A DNA stretch of 64,000 nt from Muribaculaceae bacterium (GTDB lineage: Bacteria; Bacteroidota; Bacteroidia; Bacteroidales; Muribaculaceae): the NCBI GenBank assembly GCA_022510405.1, contig JAFLTP010000004.1, positions 1 to 64,000 on the forward strand, written 5' to 3'. The notes beneath the pieces are model-generated. The model had not been told where the DNA came from. It did not search any database and saw only the letters and a program-made list of their open reading frames with translations. The translations under genes were made by a program, and so were the position numbers. Positions within the stretch are counted from its first letter, which is position 1. The number at the start of each line of letters is the position of its first letter. This document shows, one piece after another, positions 22,901 to 31,935 of this stretch.

Positions 22901-23467
22901 TGATGGCTTAGTTGTTCCTTCGCTACTTGAGGTTTTAACGAAGAATTGAACTGCTTTTTGATTGGAATTTTCGGCATAACAAGCAAAAAGAGTGTTTGAC
23001 GAATTATATAATAAAATGTTTCTGGTACTATTCCCTTGAAAAATAATAGAAGCAGTTCCAGTATCTGAAATTGTTATTAAGGCATTACTATTACCGTTAT
23101 TATCAAGTTCTGATTTTACTTTTAGATAATTATTAGAGTTTGCGCCAGCAGCATAAAGAAATCCTTGTGCTGAAGTTTCTCCATTTGTAACATATAAAGA
23201 ATAATTCTCGGTATTAGTAATTTTGGATACTGTTATAATCGCAACATCAGATCCAGGCTCAATGGTATTATTATTAACCTCAACATCTACTGCGGGCCTA
23301 TTATTAGTATTTTGAGTTGTGCTTAGAGCTTTGGATCCACTGACTATAATACAATCTGCGGATTCACCAATTTGATCAAGGGACGTGACTAAAGTATAAG
23401 TGTCCGTAGCTTTGGCCACTCCTACTATTGAGAGTATACATCCCAATGAAAGTAGAAATTTTTTCAT
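19988..23467 (-). CDS. Large secreted protein with duplicated Ig-like + OB-fold (DUF6359-like) modules and T9SS-like C-terminal domain
   Basis: Two copies each of YTVEGL..ATVTYSSSKPFVATV-type Ig domains and ITVKGKISKIDSFNSQYGSITYWISD-type OB domains; C-term GIYIIRQGNKTSKVMVR. Confidence 0.8.
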   Translation of the reverse strand: MKKFLLSLGCILSIVGVAKATDTYTLVTSLDQIGESADCIIVSGSKALSTTQNTNNRPAVDVEVNNNTIEPGSDVAIITVSKITNTENYSLYVTNGETSAQGFLYAAGANSNNYLKVKSELDNNGNSNALITISDTGTASIIFQGNSTRNILLYNSSNTLFACYAENSNQKAVQFFVKTSSSEGTTKPSDPDPDPDPDPDPTPDTSSKVLQTFASTGFPTGTNNSVPENQSVTATDTNITYDLVKTYVNGSNLVLGKASSSDPASITWTLDFKCSEIILKCGTGNLSSNAKVNVYIGDECIKADLAPTTASQEYSILIPEDKQVANATYSIVNSVNYNATFGSFTYIKAEEGNMEESKKPAGLTFPQNSYTVEGLTGFTAPTLTKATDATVTYSSSKPFVATVNETSGEVTIVGYGTTTITATAEATTTYNAGSAYYTINVLPVGVLTVAQAINYINADGNAQITVKGKISKIDSFNSQYGSITYWISDDGTTTNQLQVYGGLSLEGQKFASISSIAVGATVEVQGKVKLYNATPEFDLNSVLLSYLSPNGETAPGTDDGGEEDNDPGELQNPADFNTMNNGNPNSSYGTYKSKNGWVATNSALLSGQDEGSADSNPRFSFIGGADTFAPTLNGKVGSEGTLTSPVIPDGLGTLKFNWGLPFADSKISFTVNVKQNNEIVKTDTYSNSSLQKQTVYVYEFNADVLGDFVIEIVNNALSGSTSNSDRLSIWNLSWTNCEVAKANPELAFATETVNVTGLNANFVAPELTYKTNGTLTWNSSNPKVATVDNAGKVTLVNYGSATITVNSAATDTYSAGSAAYTIVITPGTISVAKALELLGEGLTFNATVEGYVSKVDSYNSTYGSLTYWMVDQYDAATAGNTENALQVYSGLWKEGAKFTGTSDLTPGASISVQGSLKTYNSTPEFDLNSVVVSYDDSNIDNGNEDTGSEEPGEEPGTDNDYESVTFDFTELGSLKAYDNGVQVIFNDEETIEYNVTGYDFVNSPITITGMAQEGAANTPRLYLSSGNWGYRFYNDNTVTIASAEGYVIKSIEFSATNLGNSSIQWEGEGLFSKNVWVSDENIEVTEVIISKTATGNNPVISKVTVYYDEAASDAINGLYNENTEVEVYTLHGIRVNPSNLSKGIYIIRQGNKTSKVMVR

Positions 23468-23588
23468 AAAGATTTGATATTAGGTTAATTTGATTTATTG
23501 TTCAAAAATAGATTTTTTATAAGTTATTATAGATTCGTTTTGATAAAAGTTATAAACAAGTTATCTACAGAAAGGCCGGTTTTTCTTG

Positions 23589-23692
23589 AGGATTTAGGAT
23601 AAATCCTGCCCATTGGGATAAATCCTTCCCGTTTTTAGGATTTTGAAAAAATCCTTCCCGTTTTTGAGGATTTAGAATAAATCCTTCCCGTT
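23589..23692. repeat. Tandem inverted-repeat array (AGGATTT-N5-AAATCCT-TCCCG)
   Basis: Three perfect 7-bp dyads with 5-nt loops at 23589-23607, 23637-23655, 23667-23685 plus one half-unit at 23614-23630. Confidence 0.9.
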
Positions 23693-23697
23693 AAGGA

Positions 23698-23729
23698 AAG
23701 GAGCGAATGGCACCAGCCACTCGCTCCTT
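23698..23729 (-). terminator. Terminator after 23737-26559 gene
   Basis: AAGGAGCGA a TGGC acca GCCA c TCGCTCCTT. Confidence 0.8.
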
Positions 23730-23736
23730 GGTTATG

Positions 23737-26559
23737 TTATTCTGCGTCTTCGTCATCAACTACCGGCTTGCTTGTCTCGGAGATATAGAGGTAAGGAAGT
23801 CTTCCTACATATCTGTCAAGCTGTTCGTCAGTATATCCTGCGAAGTCATTGTTACCGTCTGAATAATAGAGGGTCCTTGTAATACCGGGTTGTTCGTTCA
23901 CTATTCTCCAAGTACCGTCAGATTCCTTGGTGGCCTTGAACAGGTATTGTATGCTGATATTTCCGTCTGTTTCGATATAAGCGTTGTTGCTTCTCACATT
24001 GAAACTTGAGTAAGTACCCTGGAGATACATATATCTTCCATTTGAGTCGAGGATCATGAAATATCCTTCCGGAGCGGTATATGTGTTTCCGTTGTATTCA
24101 GTTGTAGTGGTGAATGTGAAAGAATTGTCTCCGTTTGGCATTACAATTGTTCCGTCGTTGATGGTGACTTCTTTTTCACCGGGATAACCATATGTCTTGC
24201 CGGTAGGAACCGGTTCCATACAAACACCCCCGTAAACAATCATATAACTGCAATCCAAGGCAATCTTGTCGCCCTCATAGTAGTTGAACACTTCCTCGCC
24301 AATATACTTACGGAAAGTATATGTGCCTCCTGATTTACTGAATGCAGCCACCTTATCCTGAATATAGTTGTCAACATATGTCCAGTTGTAACCGTCATAT
24401 TCCATCAAGGCGCAGGCGCTGGAATTATTACCGAGATTGTAAGCTACGTATTTCTCAGTGCCGGCTGCGGTGTAAGGATATGTATTCTTCATGTAAATTG
24501 GCAGGTAGATAGCAGGATCTGAGAGAGAATTTGGTGTCAAACCAAGTGCTGTATAAGAAGCACCATCCATTGCCACTGCATTTTCAGCCTCTGTCCAAGC
24601 GGTGCCATTGAACATAAATACCAAGTTAACGGCATTGGCTTCTTCGAATATTTGGCCCACGGAACCTTCACCGTTTATGCTTACGATCTTGTTGCCTGTA
24701 GTGAATTCATAAGTGCCGTTGTAGTTTACAAGACTACCGGAAACCACTACCATGTCGCCAACCTTAATCTGATCTTCGGAAGTGAATTTGTCGCCATTGA
24801 GATAGTAACCTCTGTAGACGAGGAGACCTTCAGTGTCTGTAGTGTTGTCGGCGATAGTGTAAGTGGCATTTCCGTAAGAAGTGCTTATATCGCTGATTGC
24901 GATTATGTAACCACCAACATTGGCCTCACCTTCGAAACCGCTTGCCATCTTTGAGAGCGCTTCTGAAACACTCCAATAGTTGCCGTTGTTTTCACCTCCG
25001 GTGTTATCATTGTTGTTGTCGTCACCGCCTGTAGAACCGTTGTTATCATCACCGGAGTCGCCACCTTCGCCATTGAGGCTTACAATCTGGCTGCCCGTAG
25101 TGAACTCAGGTGTATTCCCTCCATAATTTACAAGACTACCTGATACTACCACCTTATCACCTACCTTGATTTGATCTTCCGAAGTGAATTTGTCTTTATT
25201 CAAGAAATAACCTCTGTAGACGATGAGTCCTTCGGTATCAGTGGCTTTGTCAGCTATCACATAAGTGGCGTTTCCATAAGAAGTGTTTATCTCAGTGATA
25301 GAGATGATGTAACCTTCCACGGTTGCCTCACCTTCGTAGCCGCCTGCAATCTGGGTAAGTGCCTCGGATACTGTCCAGTAATCGGCACGGGTCTTTGTGG
25401 AAGTGTCGGTAACTCCGGTAAGCACCATATAGAAGTATTTGCCACTTGTTATACCTGTGAAATAACCGGTGAAGGTGTAAGTCTTGCCGGTTTCGAGTTT
25501 ATTTTTCAAGGCATCTGTGGGAGTGTAAAGACTTCCTTGTCCGTTCTCAACCCCCGGAATATTGATGTTGTAATAGTTGCCATTGATGTCGAGAGTACCT
25601 TCGAAGCTGATATATTGAGCTGTATTAGGAGTATTGGCTGTAATAGCATCGCTGATCATAGACGGAGTGTAAGCGGTGGGAGTGGGGTAAGAGTATGACA
25701 TAGAGCCAACTTTAGTAAGAGTGGCTGTATTGGTCAACTGGAAACCGCCGTAAACTGCAACGGAACCTGACACATTTACAATTGTTCCAATCGGGTATGT
25801 AGTCAAGTCAACATTGTTGTTGTAGTAGAAAATTGAACCCGCCTTGTCTGTGAGGATAAGACCACGTGTGCTCTGAGCGGTAACAACAGCAGTGGCTGTA
25901 AGTGTAGCACCTTCCGAAAGATCTTTGATGTTGGAAGTGAGTTCTGTGCTTGTGGAACCTGAATCCGAACCACTGCCTGAACCATTACCGGAACCCGAGC
26001 CGCTACCGGAACCTGAACCCGAACCGGGATTTGATTCAGCGCCCGGATATGAAACTATTGCATAGTCACCTGCCTGAGCATCGGGATATTCGGAAAGCAA
26101 TAAACCGGGAATAGCAGAAACTGCTGCGGGCGCTTTGTCAAGAATCATACGGGGAGCCGCAGAAATAGCAGACACTTCAGCCGGTGTCTCAGCCTGAAGC
26201 AATGACACTTGCACAGTGGATCCATCGTTATAAATGAAGAAATCTGTTTGATTCTTATTCAATAATACCGGCACGGCTTTCTGGGCTGGATAGAGACCGT
26301 TTTGATCGAAGTAATGGTTGTTACGTATAAAATTCGCAGCAGCTTTCTCCTCGTCGGTTTCAGCCTGGTTGTAAAGTGCCTGACCGATAGTTTCATAATC
26401 GGTAGTGGTGAGAGTGTATTCCACCGTCACTGTATTATCGAAGGTGGGTTCCCCCTGGAAACCATCGAGGAAGGTATCGTTCCAGGAATTGTCCGTACAG
26501 CTTGCAGCCAACAGAAGTGAACCCGCAAAAGCCAACGTTTTTATATTATGGAATTTCAT
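23737..26559 (-). CDS. Surface lipoprotein with DUF5689-like and two DUF6359-like OB-fold domains
   Basis: Lipobox SLLLAASC; Gly-Ser linker; TSNIKDLSEGATLTATAVVTAQSTRGLILTDKAGSIFYY; two EGYIISITEI/GGYIIAISDI modules. Confidence 0.85.
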   Translation of the reverse strand: MKFHNIKTLAFAGSLLLAASCTDNSWNDTFLDGFQGEPTFDNTVTVEYTLTTTDYETIGQALYNQAETDEEKAAANFIRNNHYFDQNGLYPAQKAVPVLLNKNQTDFFIYNDGSTVQVSLLQAETPAEVSAISAAPRMILDKAPAAVSAIPGLLLSEYPDAQAGDYAIVSYPGAESNPGSGSGSGSGSGSGNGSGSGSDSGSTSTELTSNIKDLSEGATLTATAVVTAQSTRGLILTDKAGSIFYYNNNVDLTTYPIGTIVNVSGSVAVYGGFQLTNTATLTKVGSMSYSYPTPTAYTPSMISDAITANTPNTAQYISFEGTLDINGNYYNINIPGVENGQGSLYTPTDALKNKLETGKTYTFTGYFTGITSGKYFYMVLTGVTDTSTKTRADYWTVSEALTQIAGGYEGEATVEGYIISITEINTSYGNATYVIADKATDTEGLIVYRGYFLNKDKFTSEDQIKVGDKVVVSGSLVNYGGNTPEFTTGSQIVSLNGEGGDSGDDNNGSTGGDDNNNDNTGGENNGNYWSVSEALSKMASGFEGEANVGGYIIAISDISTSYGNATYTIADNTTDTEGLLVYRGYYLNGDKFTSEDQIKVGDMVVVSGSLVNYNGTYEFTTGNKIVSINGEGSVGQIFEEANAVNLVFMFNGTAWTEAENAVAMDGASYTALGLTPNSLSDPAIYLPIYMKNTYPYTAAGTEKYVAYNLGNNSSACALMEYDGYNWTYVDNYIQDKVAAFSKSGGTYTFRKYIGEEVFNYYEGDKIALDCSYMIVYGGVCMEPVPTGKTYGYPGEKEVTINDGTIVMPNGDNSFTFTTTTEYNGNTYTAPEGYFMILDSNGRYMYLQGTYSSFNVRSNNAYIETDGNISIQYLFKATKESDGTWRIVNEQPGITRTLYYSDGNNDFAGYTDEQLDRYVGRLPYLYISETSKPVVDDEDAE
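24640..25385 (-). repeat. Intragenic direct repeat: two adjacent OB-fold-coding units
   Basis: 24640-24990 and 25060-25385 share long blocks, e.g. acctctgtagacga(g/t)gag and tttacaagactacc. Confidence 0.8.
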
Positions 26560-26586
26560 ATTTTATTCTTTTAAGTTAGGAAAGGT

Positions 26587-29376
26587 TTAGAAACTGAGTT
26601 TGAGACGCACGGAGAATGTTCTTCCGAAGGAATAATATCCCCAAGCATTGCTCCAGTCACCCTTTTCATAATAATTAGTGTTGGCGTCTTTAATGTAGTA
26701 GTTATTGAGCACGTTGTTTACGTTTCCATAAACTGTGGCGTAAGTGTTGCCTATCTTGAAATTGTAGGAAACATTGAGGTTAAGTTCATTACCGAAAGGT
26801 ATTTCCCAAGGTTCCTCTATTGTGATCCATTTAACGTCGTCAACATAACTTACAGAGCTGCTCAATGCAGAAGAAGTGAGAGAGTAGTCTGAGTAATTGC
26901 GGAAGTTGAGCAACCAGTCAGCGCCAATTCTGAATCCTTTGAAAGGACGGAAAGTGATACCCAGCATACCGGTGCTCTGAGCGGAACCACCGATGTAAAC
27001 ACCTTTTTGTTTCACTGCTGCGAAAGCGTGGTCTGGTGCGAACATTCCTGATGCAACGTTACCTTCGAGGTCAGCCAACGGTTCACCCTGGCTGTTGTAG
27101 AAGTAACCTTTCACGTCGTTACCCCATTTCCAATCACCCCAAGAGAACATACCGTTGATTTCCATCCAATTTGTAGGAATGTAAGTAAAGTTCATTTCAG
27201 CACCCATGTGGTTGGCCCTAACGTTTTCAAGGTTGACGGTGTAACGTTCACCGGCATTTGCACCACGGTTGATGTAAACTGAGCGCTGGGTATTACGGTT
27301 GGTCTGGTCCATCCATACGGTGTAGTAACCGTTGATAGTCATGGTGAACTTCGGTGAATGGTAGCTGTAACCGAATTCCGCAGAACCGATCTTTTCATTA
27401 AATGACTTGGGATTGATAGCGTTGCTCACATCAGATGACACGAATACGCCATTGGAGAAGAAAGGTGCCTTGGATATATAACCACCATTTGCGAAGATAT
27501 TGTTGTTGCGGTCGATATTCCAGTTTATACCACCCTTGATTGTTCCACCAAGGTAAGAACGTTTCTGCGACCAAGCCTTGTCTGCATCATAATAGAACAA
27601 GTCTTTTCTTTGGTAAGTGGTAACATTGAGAGAACCGGCAATTACGGTTGTAATTCTGCCATCGAGGTATTTACCCTCTGCTTGACCGTAGATGCCTTCC
27701 TGGTTGGCATATCCGTAGTAGTTACGGTAAACGATATCGCCTACTCCTAATTTCTCATAAATCCAAGCCTGGTTGCCTGCCATGGAATTATTCTCTGCCA
27801 TCATTGAAGAACCGCCACGGCTTGAGTCGTCGATAAAGTATTCACCGCTATAAAGGTCAATGATCTTGTTGAAGTGATGACCGATATAATATCTCATATC
27901 GATACCGGCAGTAATTGTGAGTCGGTTAGGAAGGATTTCATTCTTGTAAGTAGAAATAAGTCCGTACCATTGGTGGTTGTTGTTGCTGCCTGCCATCACC
28001 ATGTTGGAACCTGTGGAAGATGCAGCGTTCATATCTTGGATTGAACCATAGTCGAAAGTACCGTCTGCTCTACGGGTTCTAATGCCATTATATTCCCAGT
28101 TAAGATTACCGTATCCGTCGGTTCCATACCAGCCTGTACGCCAGTTTGTGCCACTGGGACTGGAAATGTCGATTGGACGACCCTGACCGGAGTAACCGTA
28201 ACCGTTGGCGAGAGAAACATAGAGAGCTGTTGAAAGTGAAGAGTAGGCATTGATCTGCCAGATGTGGTTGAGTGAAATGATAGGTTTGTGGAATTGATTA
28301 CGGGCTGAAGTGCGTTGCTGACCTTCATTATCATAACCGAAAATCGGGTTGTAGCGATAGGGAGCTTCATCGCCCATATAGTTGGCTACATTTTGCCATT
28401 CATTTATCATCAAGCTTGCACTTGAACGTTGATTATGCCATTGTGGAGCGCCGAATGCTGTAAGGGCTATCTGGTTTTTCTCACCGATTTTTTTAGTTAC
28501 GTTCACAAACCAGCTCCATTCATCATATTGTGTGCCCTGGATATAGCCGTTTGCCCAACGACGACCGCCCATAAGAGTTATGGCCCAACCATTTTTCATA
28601 AGACCGGTGGAAAGTGTCATGCCTATATTATTGAGACCATCGTTGCCCGTGCCATACCAAAGAGAACCGCCCTTCTTGGCATCGAGTCCCTTTGTAGTGT
28701 AGGCGATAGTACCACCGATTGACGGAGTTGAGATAATAGCCGCTCCAAGACCTCTTTGAGTCTGAACATTGGACGTTACATTGGGCAAGTGGCCAAAGTT
28801 TGACCAATAGATACCACCCCATTCCATATCGTTCATTGGAATACCGTTGATGAGAACCGCAACGTTAGGAGCCTTGAAACCACGCATATTGATTTTGGCA
28901 TCACCGTGACCACCACCTTCGGGAGTGGCCCATACACCAGGGGTTGTGTTGAGAAGCTCGGGTAATTCCTTATCACCGAGTTTCACTTCAATTTCCTGTG
29001 CTGTGATTTCAGAAATAGCCACCGGAGTTTCTCGAGTCTTTGCGATTGAAGAAGTCACTACGACGTCTTGAAGCATTTTTGAATCCGGTTGGATTTTGAT
29101 TTCACCCATTTCTGATTCAGGTTTCATTTTCACGGTTTTATAACCGACGTAGCTGATCTGAATTTCTTTGGTATTGGAAGGCACCTTTAATGAAAATTTA
29201 CCGTCCACGTCAGTAGCGGTGGCGGTTGTGGTGCCCGGAACTTGAACTGTGGCACCAACAACGGGTTCACCCAGTTCATCGATCACAATACCCCGGCAGT
29301 TAATGATGTTCGATTGGGCCATGGCCATACCGAACATACCTAAAACCACCAAGGTTACGAGAAGTAATCTCTTCAT
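26587..29376 (-). CDS. TonB-dependent receptor with carboxypeptidase-regulatory-like N-terminal domain
   Basis: NCRGIVIDELGEPVVGATVQVPGTTTATATDVDGKFSL; plug ELPELLNTTPGVWATPEGGGHGDAKINMRGF; start at MKRLLLVTLVV. Confidence 0.9.
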   Translation of the reverse strand: MKRLLLVTLVVLGMFGMAMAQSNIINCRGIVIDELGEPVVGATVQVPGTTTATATDVDGKFSLKVPSNTKEIQISYVGYKTVKMKPESEMGEIKIQPDSKMLQDVVVTSSIAKTRETPVAISEITAQEIEVKLGDKELPELLNTTPGVWATPEGGGHGDAKINMRGFKAPNVAVLINGIPMNDMEWGGIYWSNFGHLPNVTSNVQTQRGLGAAIISTPSIGGTIAYTTKGLDAKKGGSLWYGTGNDGLNNIGMTLSTGLMKNGWAITLMGGRRWANGYIQGTQYDEWSWFVNVTKKIGEKNQIALTAFGAPQWHNQRSSASLMINEWQNVANYMGDEAPYRYNPIFGYDNEGQQRTSARNQFHKPIISLNHIWQINAYSSLSTALYVSLANGYGYSGQGRPIDISSPSGTNWRTGWYGTDGYGNLNWEYNGIRTRRADGTFDYGSIQDMNAASSTGSNMVMAGSNNNHQWYGLISTYKNEILPNRLTITAGIDMRYYIGHHFNKIIDLYSGEYFIDDSSRGGSSMMAENNSMAGNQAWIYEKLGVGDIVYRNYYGYANQEGIYGQAEGKYLDGRITTVIAGSLNVTTYQRKDLFYYDADKAWSQKRSYLGGTIKGGINWNIDRNNNIFANGGYISKAPFFSNGVFVSSDVSNAINPKSFNEKIGSAEFGYSYHSPKFTMTINGYYTVWMDQTNRNTQRSVYINRGANAGERYTVNLENVRANHMGAEMNFTYIPTNWMEINGMFSWGDWKWGNDVKGYFYNSQGEPLADLEGNVASGMFAPDHAFAAVKQKGVYIGGSAQSTGMLGITFRPFKGFRIGADWLLNFRNYSDYSLTSSALSSSVSYVDDVKWITIEEPWEIPFGNELNLNVSYNFKIGNTYATVYGNVNNVLNNYYIKDANTNYYEKGDWSNAWGYYSFGRTFSVRLKLSF

Positions 29377-29788
29377 AATCTGGTTTTTTTTGAATAAGTA
29401 TATTGAATTAAAAATATTCAAAAGTAAGTGAGTTGAAAGACCTTGCTCCATCTTTATGGAGGATCGTTTGGAGAGGAGGAAAGCTAAGCGTGTGTCTTTC
29501 ATAGATAGACTCTATTTTTAGTTGGAAGCATACGAGAGTCTGTTGCAAATTTAAAACTTTTTTTACATTTCACCAACGAGAGGTTAATATTTAACAAAAT
29601 GTTCATAAAATTATAAAACAGGTTAGACTCGGCCCTCTGAGTAGATCTTGAGCCAAGAGAATGGCAGCCAAACTGACTTATATTCGCATGTCAGTTTTTC
29701 CATTTTTCTAAAAAATAATTAAATTTACATTCCGTTTCTTATAGAGACGTAGTTCAAGCAAAAATTTTTCAATCTTAAATTTATTTAT

Positions 29789-30271
29789 ATGTTTAAAAAG
29801 TTAGGCTTTTATGCCTGTTCTGTGATGTTCATGGCTATGGCATGGACTGTGCCTGCAAACGCTCAGAACGCCGTAAAGATGACACAGGGCAACAATAGCG
29901 AAACGATCTTTTATCTTACCGACACTCCTACAGTGACATTTGAGGATAACTCTATCGTTGTGGTGGCTAAAGATAATAAGGTGACGTGTGATCTTGCAGA
30001 TGGAATAAGTTTTGAATTTGTTTCGGTGGATCCGGGTTCTGTTGAGTCTGTGGAGAAAGATACGTCTGTCTTTAAAATTGACCGAAATTATATCGAAGCT
30101 TACCATCTTACTCCGATGTCGCAAGTGGTGATTTCAGATCTTTCCGGTAAAAGTGTCTTCTCTTCAAAAACTGACGGGAACGGTTACCTGTATGTGGAAA
30201 CAGGAAGTTTCCCGGCTGGAGTCTATGTTTTCTCTTCTAAAGATAAAAATTTTAAATTCTATAAAAAATGA
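29789..30271 (+). CDS. Small secreted protein with T9SS-like C-terminal domain
   Basis: Signal peptide; VVISDLSGKSVFSSKTDGNGYLYVETGSFPAGVYVFSSKDKNFKFYKK. Confidence 0.75.
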   Translation: MFKKLGFYACSVMFMAMAWTVPANAQNAVKMTQGNNSETIFYLTDTPTVTFEDNSIVVVAKDNKVTCDLADGISFEFVSVDPGSVESVEKDTSVFKIDRNYIEAYHLTPMSQVVISDLSGKSVFSSKTDGNGYLYVETGSFPAGVYVFSSKDKNFKFYKK

Positions 30272-31722
30272 AAAAATCTACCTTGATGGTAATTGGCGCG
30301 TCCTTGGCCATAAGTACATCGGCTCTTTTTGCAGAAACCGGTGTGGTTGTGTACCAAAAAGACGGTACCACCACCTTCTACCCTTCAGCAAATGTTGAAA
30401 AAGTTGAATTTGTAGGCGATTCCTACGAACCGGAGGATCAGGTGGCTCTAACCTCCGTTTTAAAGAATCTCTCCGATGGTACAAAATTGGAGGCTACCGC
30501 TGTTGTGACAGCACAAAGTGACAAGGGTCTTATCCTGACTGACAATGCCGGTTCTATCTTTTATTACAATGCCGGCGTTAACCTCTCAAAATATCCTATA
30601 GGTACAGTAGTTAAGGTTGCAGGTACTGTTGGCGTGTATGGCACAGGGCTACAGCTGCCTAACACCGCAGTTTTAAATGTTGTGGGAGAAATGTCGTATT
30701 CATATCCGGAACCGGTTGCTTACACTGGTGCCATGGTGAATCAGGCGGTATCTAACACGGCCAATGTTCAACCCACCTACATTACTCTTGAGGGTCAATT
30801 GAGTCTCTCGGGCAATTATTACAACATCAATATTCCGGGATCTTCTTACCAAGGAAGTTTCTACACACCGGTAGATGCTCTGAAGGATGAACTTTCAGAC
30901 GGTAAAAGCTATAAATTCACCGGTTATTACACTGGTGTAACATCAGGCAAATATTTCTACATGGTTCTTACGGATGTTGCTCCTGTAGGTTCCGGGAATT
31001 CAGGTGATTTGACAGATATCGACGGTTTTGAATTTCCGCTCGCATATGTAGCCGTGCCTGATGGAACTCCGCAACAAGTGAAGGAATATACGGGTTTCAC
31101 TTTGAATTTCAACAAGGATAACCATACGGCCAATTATGTATCATGGGAACTGACTGCTTCTGAAACTGATGGTCCTGTAAACCGTGATTCATATAAATAT
31201 TGGGTTGATTCTTCTTTGGAAGGATGCCTTGACACTGACTATGCTTATTCCACTTACAGTTATGAAAGGGGACACCTTTGTCCGGCGGCTGACCAAAGAT
31301 GGTCGGAAGCGGCAATGAGCGATTGCATGGTGATGGCTAATATGGGTCCGATGCTTCGTTCCTTGAACTCCGGACTCTGGTCAACTCTTGAAAACAAGGA
31401 GCGTGTCTGGGCCAAAAGAGACGGCAAGATATGGATTGTAGCCGGACCTCTCTACTATGACACGGATGACCTATATATCGGAAAAGCAAAGGCGAGAGTA
31501 CCAAGCGCATATTTCAAGGCTTTCTTGTATAATGATGACACAAATCCAAGGGCTATCGCCTTTGTGATGCAGAACGGTAGCAATCCCGGCGATCTCTCTG
31601 CTTATTCCATGAGTATAGATACCTTGGAAGAAATCACTGGTTATGACTTTTTCTCGGCTCTTCCTGATGACATAGAGAATGCCATCGAGGCTACATATTC
31701 TTTTGAAGACTGGAACAAATGA
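30268..31722 (+). CDS. Secreted OB-fold (DUF5689-like) + DNA/RNA non-specific (NUC1-type) endonuclease
   Basis: C-term ERGHLCPAADQRWSEAAMSDCMVMANMGPML (DRGH-like motif); ATGA overlap with upstream gene. Confidence 0.9.
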   Translation: MKKSTLMVIGASLAISTSALFAETGVVVYQKDGTTTFYPSANVEKVEFVGDSYEPEDQVALTSVLKNLSDGTKLEATAVVTAQSDKGLILTDNAGSIFYYNAGVNLSKYPIGTVVKVAGTVGVYGTGLQLPNTAVLNVVGEMSYSYPEPVAYTGAMVNQAVSNTANVQPTYITLEGQLSLSGNYYNINIPGSSYQGSFYTPVDALKDELSDGKSYKFTGYYTGVTSGKYFYMVLTDVAPVGSGNSGDLTDIDGFEFPLAYVAVPDGTPQQVKEYTGFTLNFNKDNHTANYVSWELTASETDGPVNRDSYKYWVDSSLEGCLDTDYAYSTYSYERGHLCPAADQRWSEAAMSDCMVMANMGPMLRSLNSGLWSTLENKERVWAKRDGKIWIVAGPLYYDTDDLYIGKAKARVPSAYFKAFLYNDDTNPRAIAFVMQNGSNPGDLSAYSMSIDTLEEITGYDFFSALPDDIENAIEATYSFEDWNK

Positions 31723-31868
31723 TATCCTGATCTTTTTCAAATTGTAAAAAGTGATATCCTGCTTTTTCAGATAAGCATAAGAGATATCAAGGATTTTTAG
31801 ATCGACACATGAGATATACAGGATTTTTTTCTGGCATGCGCATGTTATATCCGGGATTTGAAAAATAT
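31721..31868. repeat. Degenerate tandem array, 5 units, 30-33 bp period
   Basis: gatatcctgatcttttt / gatatcctgctttttc / gatatcaaggattttta / gatatacaggattttttt / tatatccgggatttgaa at 31721, 31753, 31783, 31813, 31846. Confidence 0.8.
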
Positions 31869-31885
31869 CATTAACTTTGCAAAAC

Positions 31886-31918
31886 CTTATGCCCTTGAAT
31901 TCTTGTCAAGGGCATAAG
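31886..31918 (+). promoter_or_regulatory. 13-bp hairpin upstream of tRNA-Arg, just after TAACTTTG promoter box
   Basis: CTTATGCCCTTGA attcttg TCAAGGGCATAAG; TAnnTTTG at 31872-31879. Confidence 0.7.
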
Positions 31919-31935
31919 AAAAATATAAAGATTAC

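Noticed and set aside
16535-31868. CRISPR arrays at the three tandem-repeat sites
   Set aside because: Repeats are too short and degenerate or dyad-filled, spacers of 11-16 bp are not spacer-like, and no cas genes are present.
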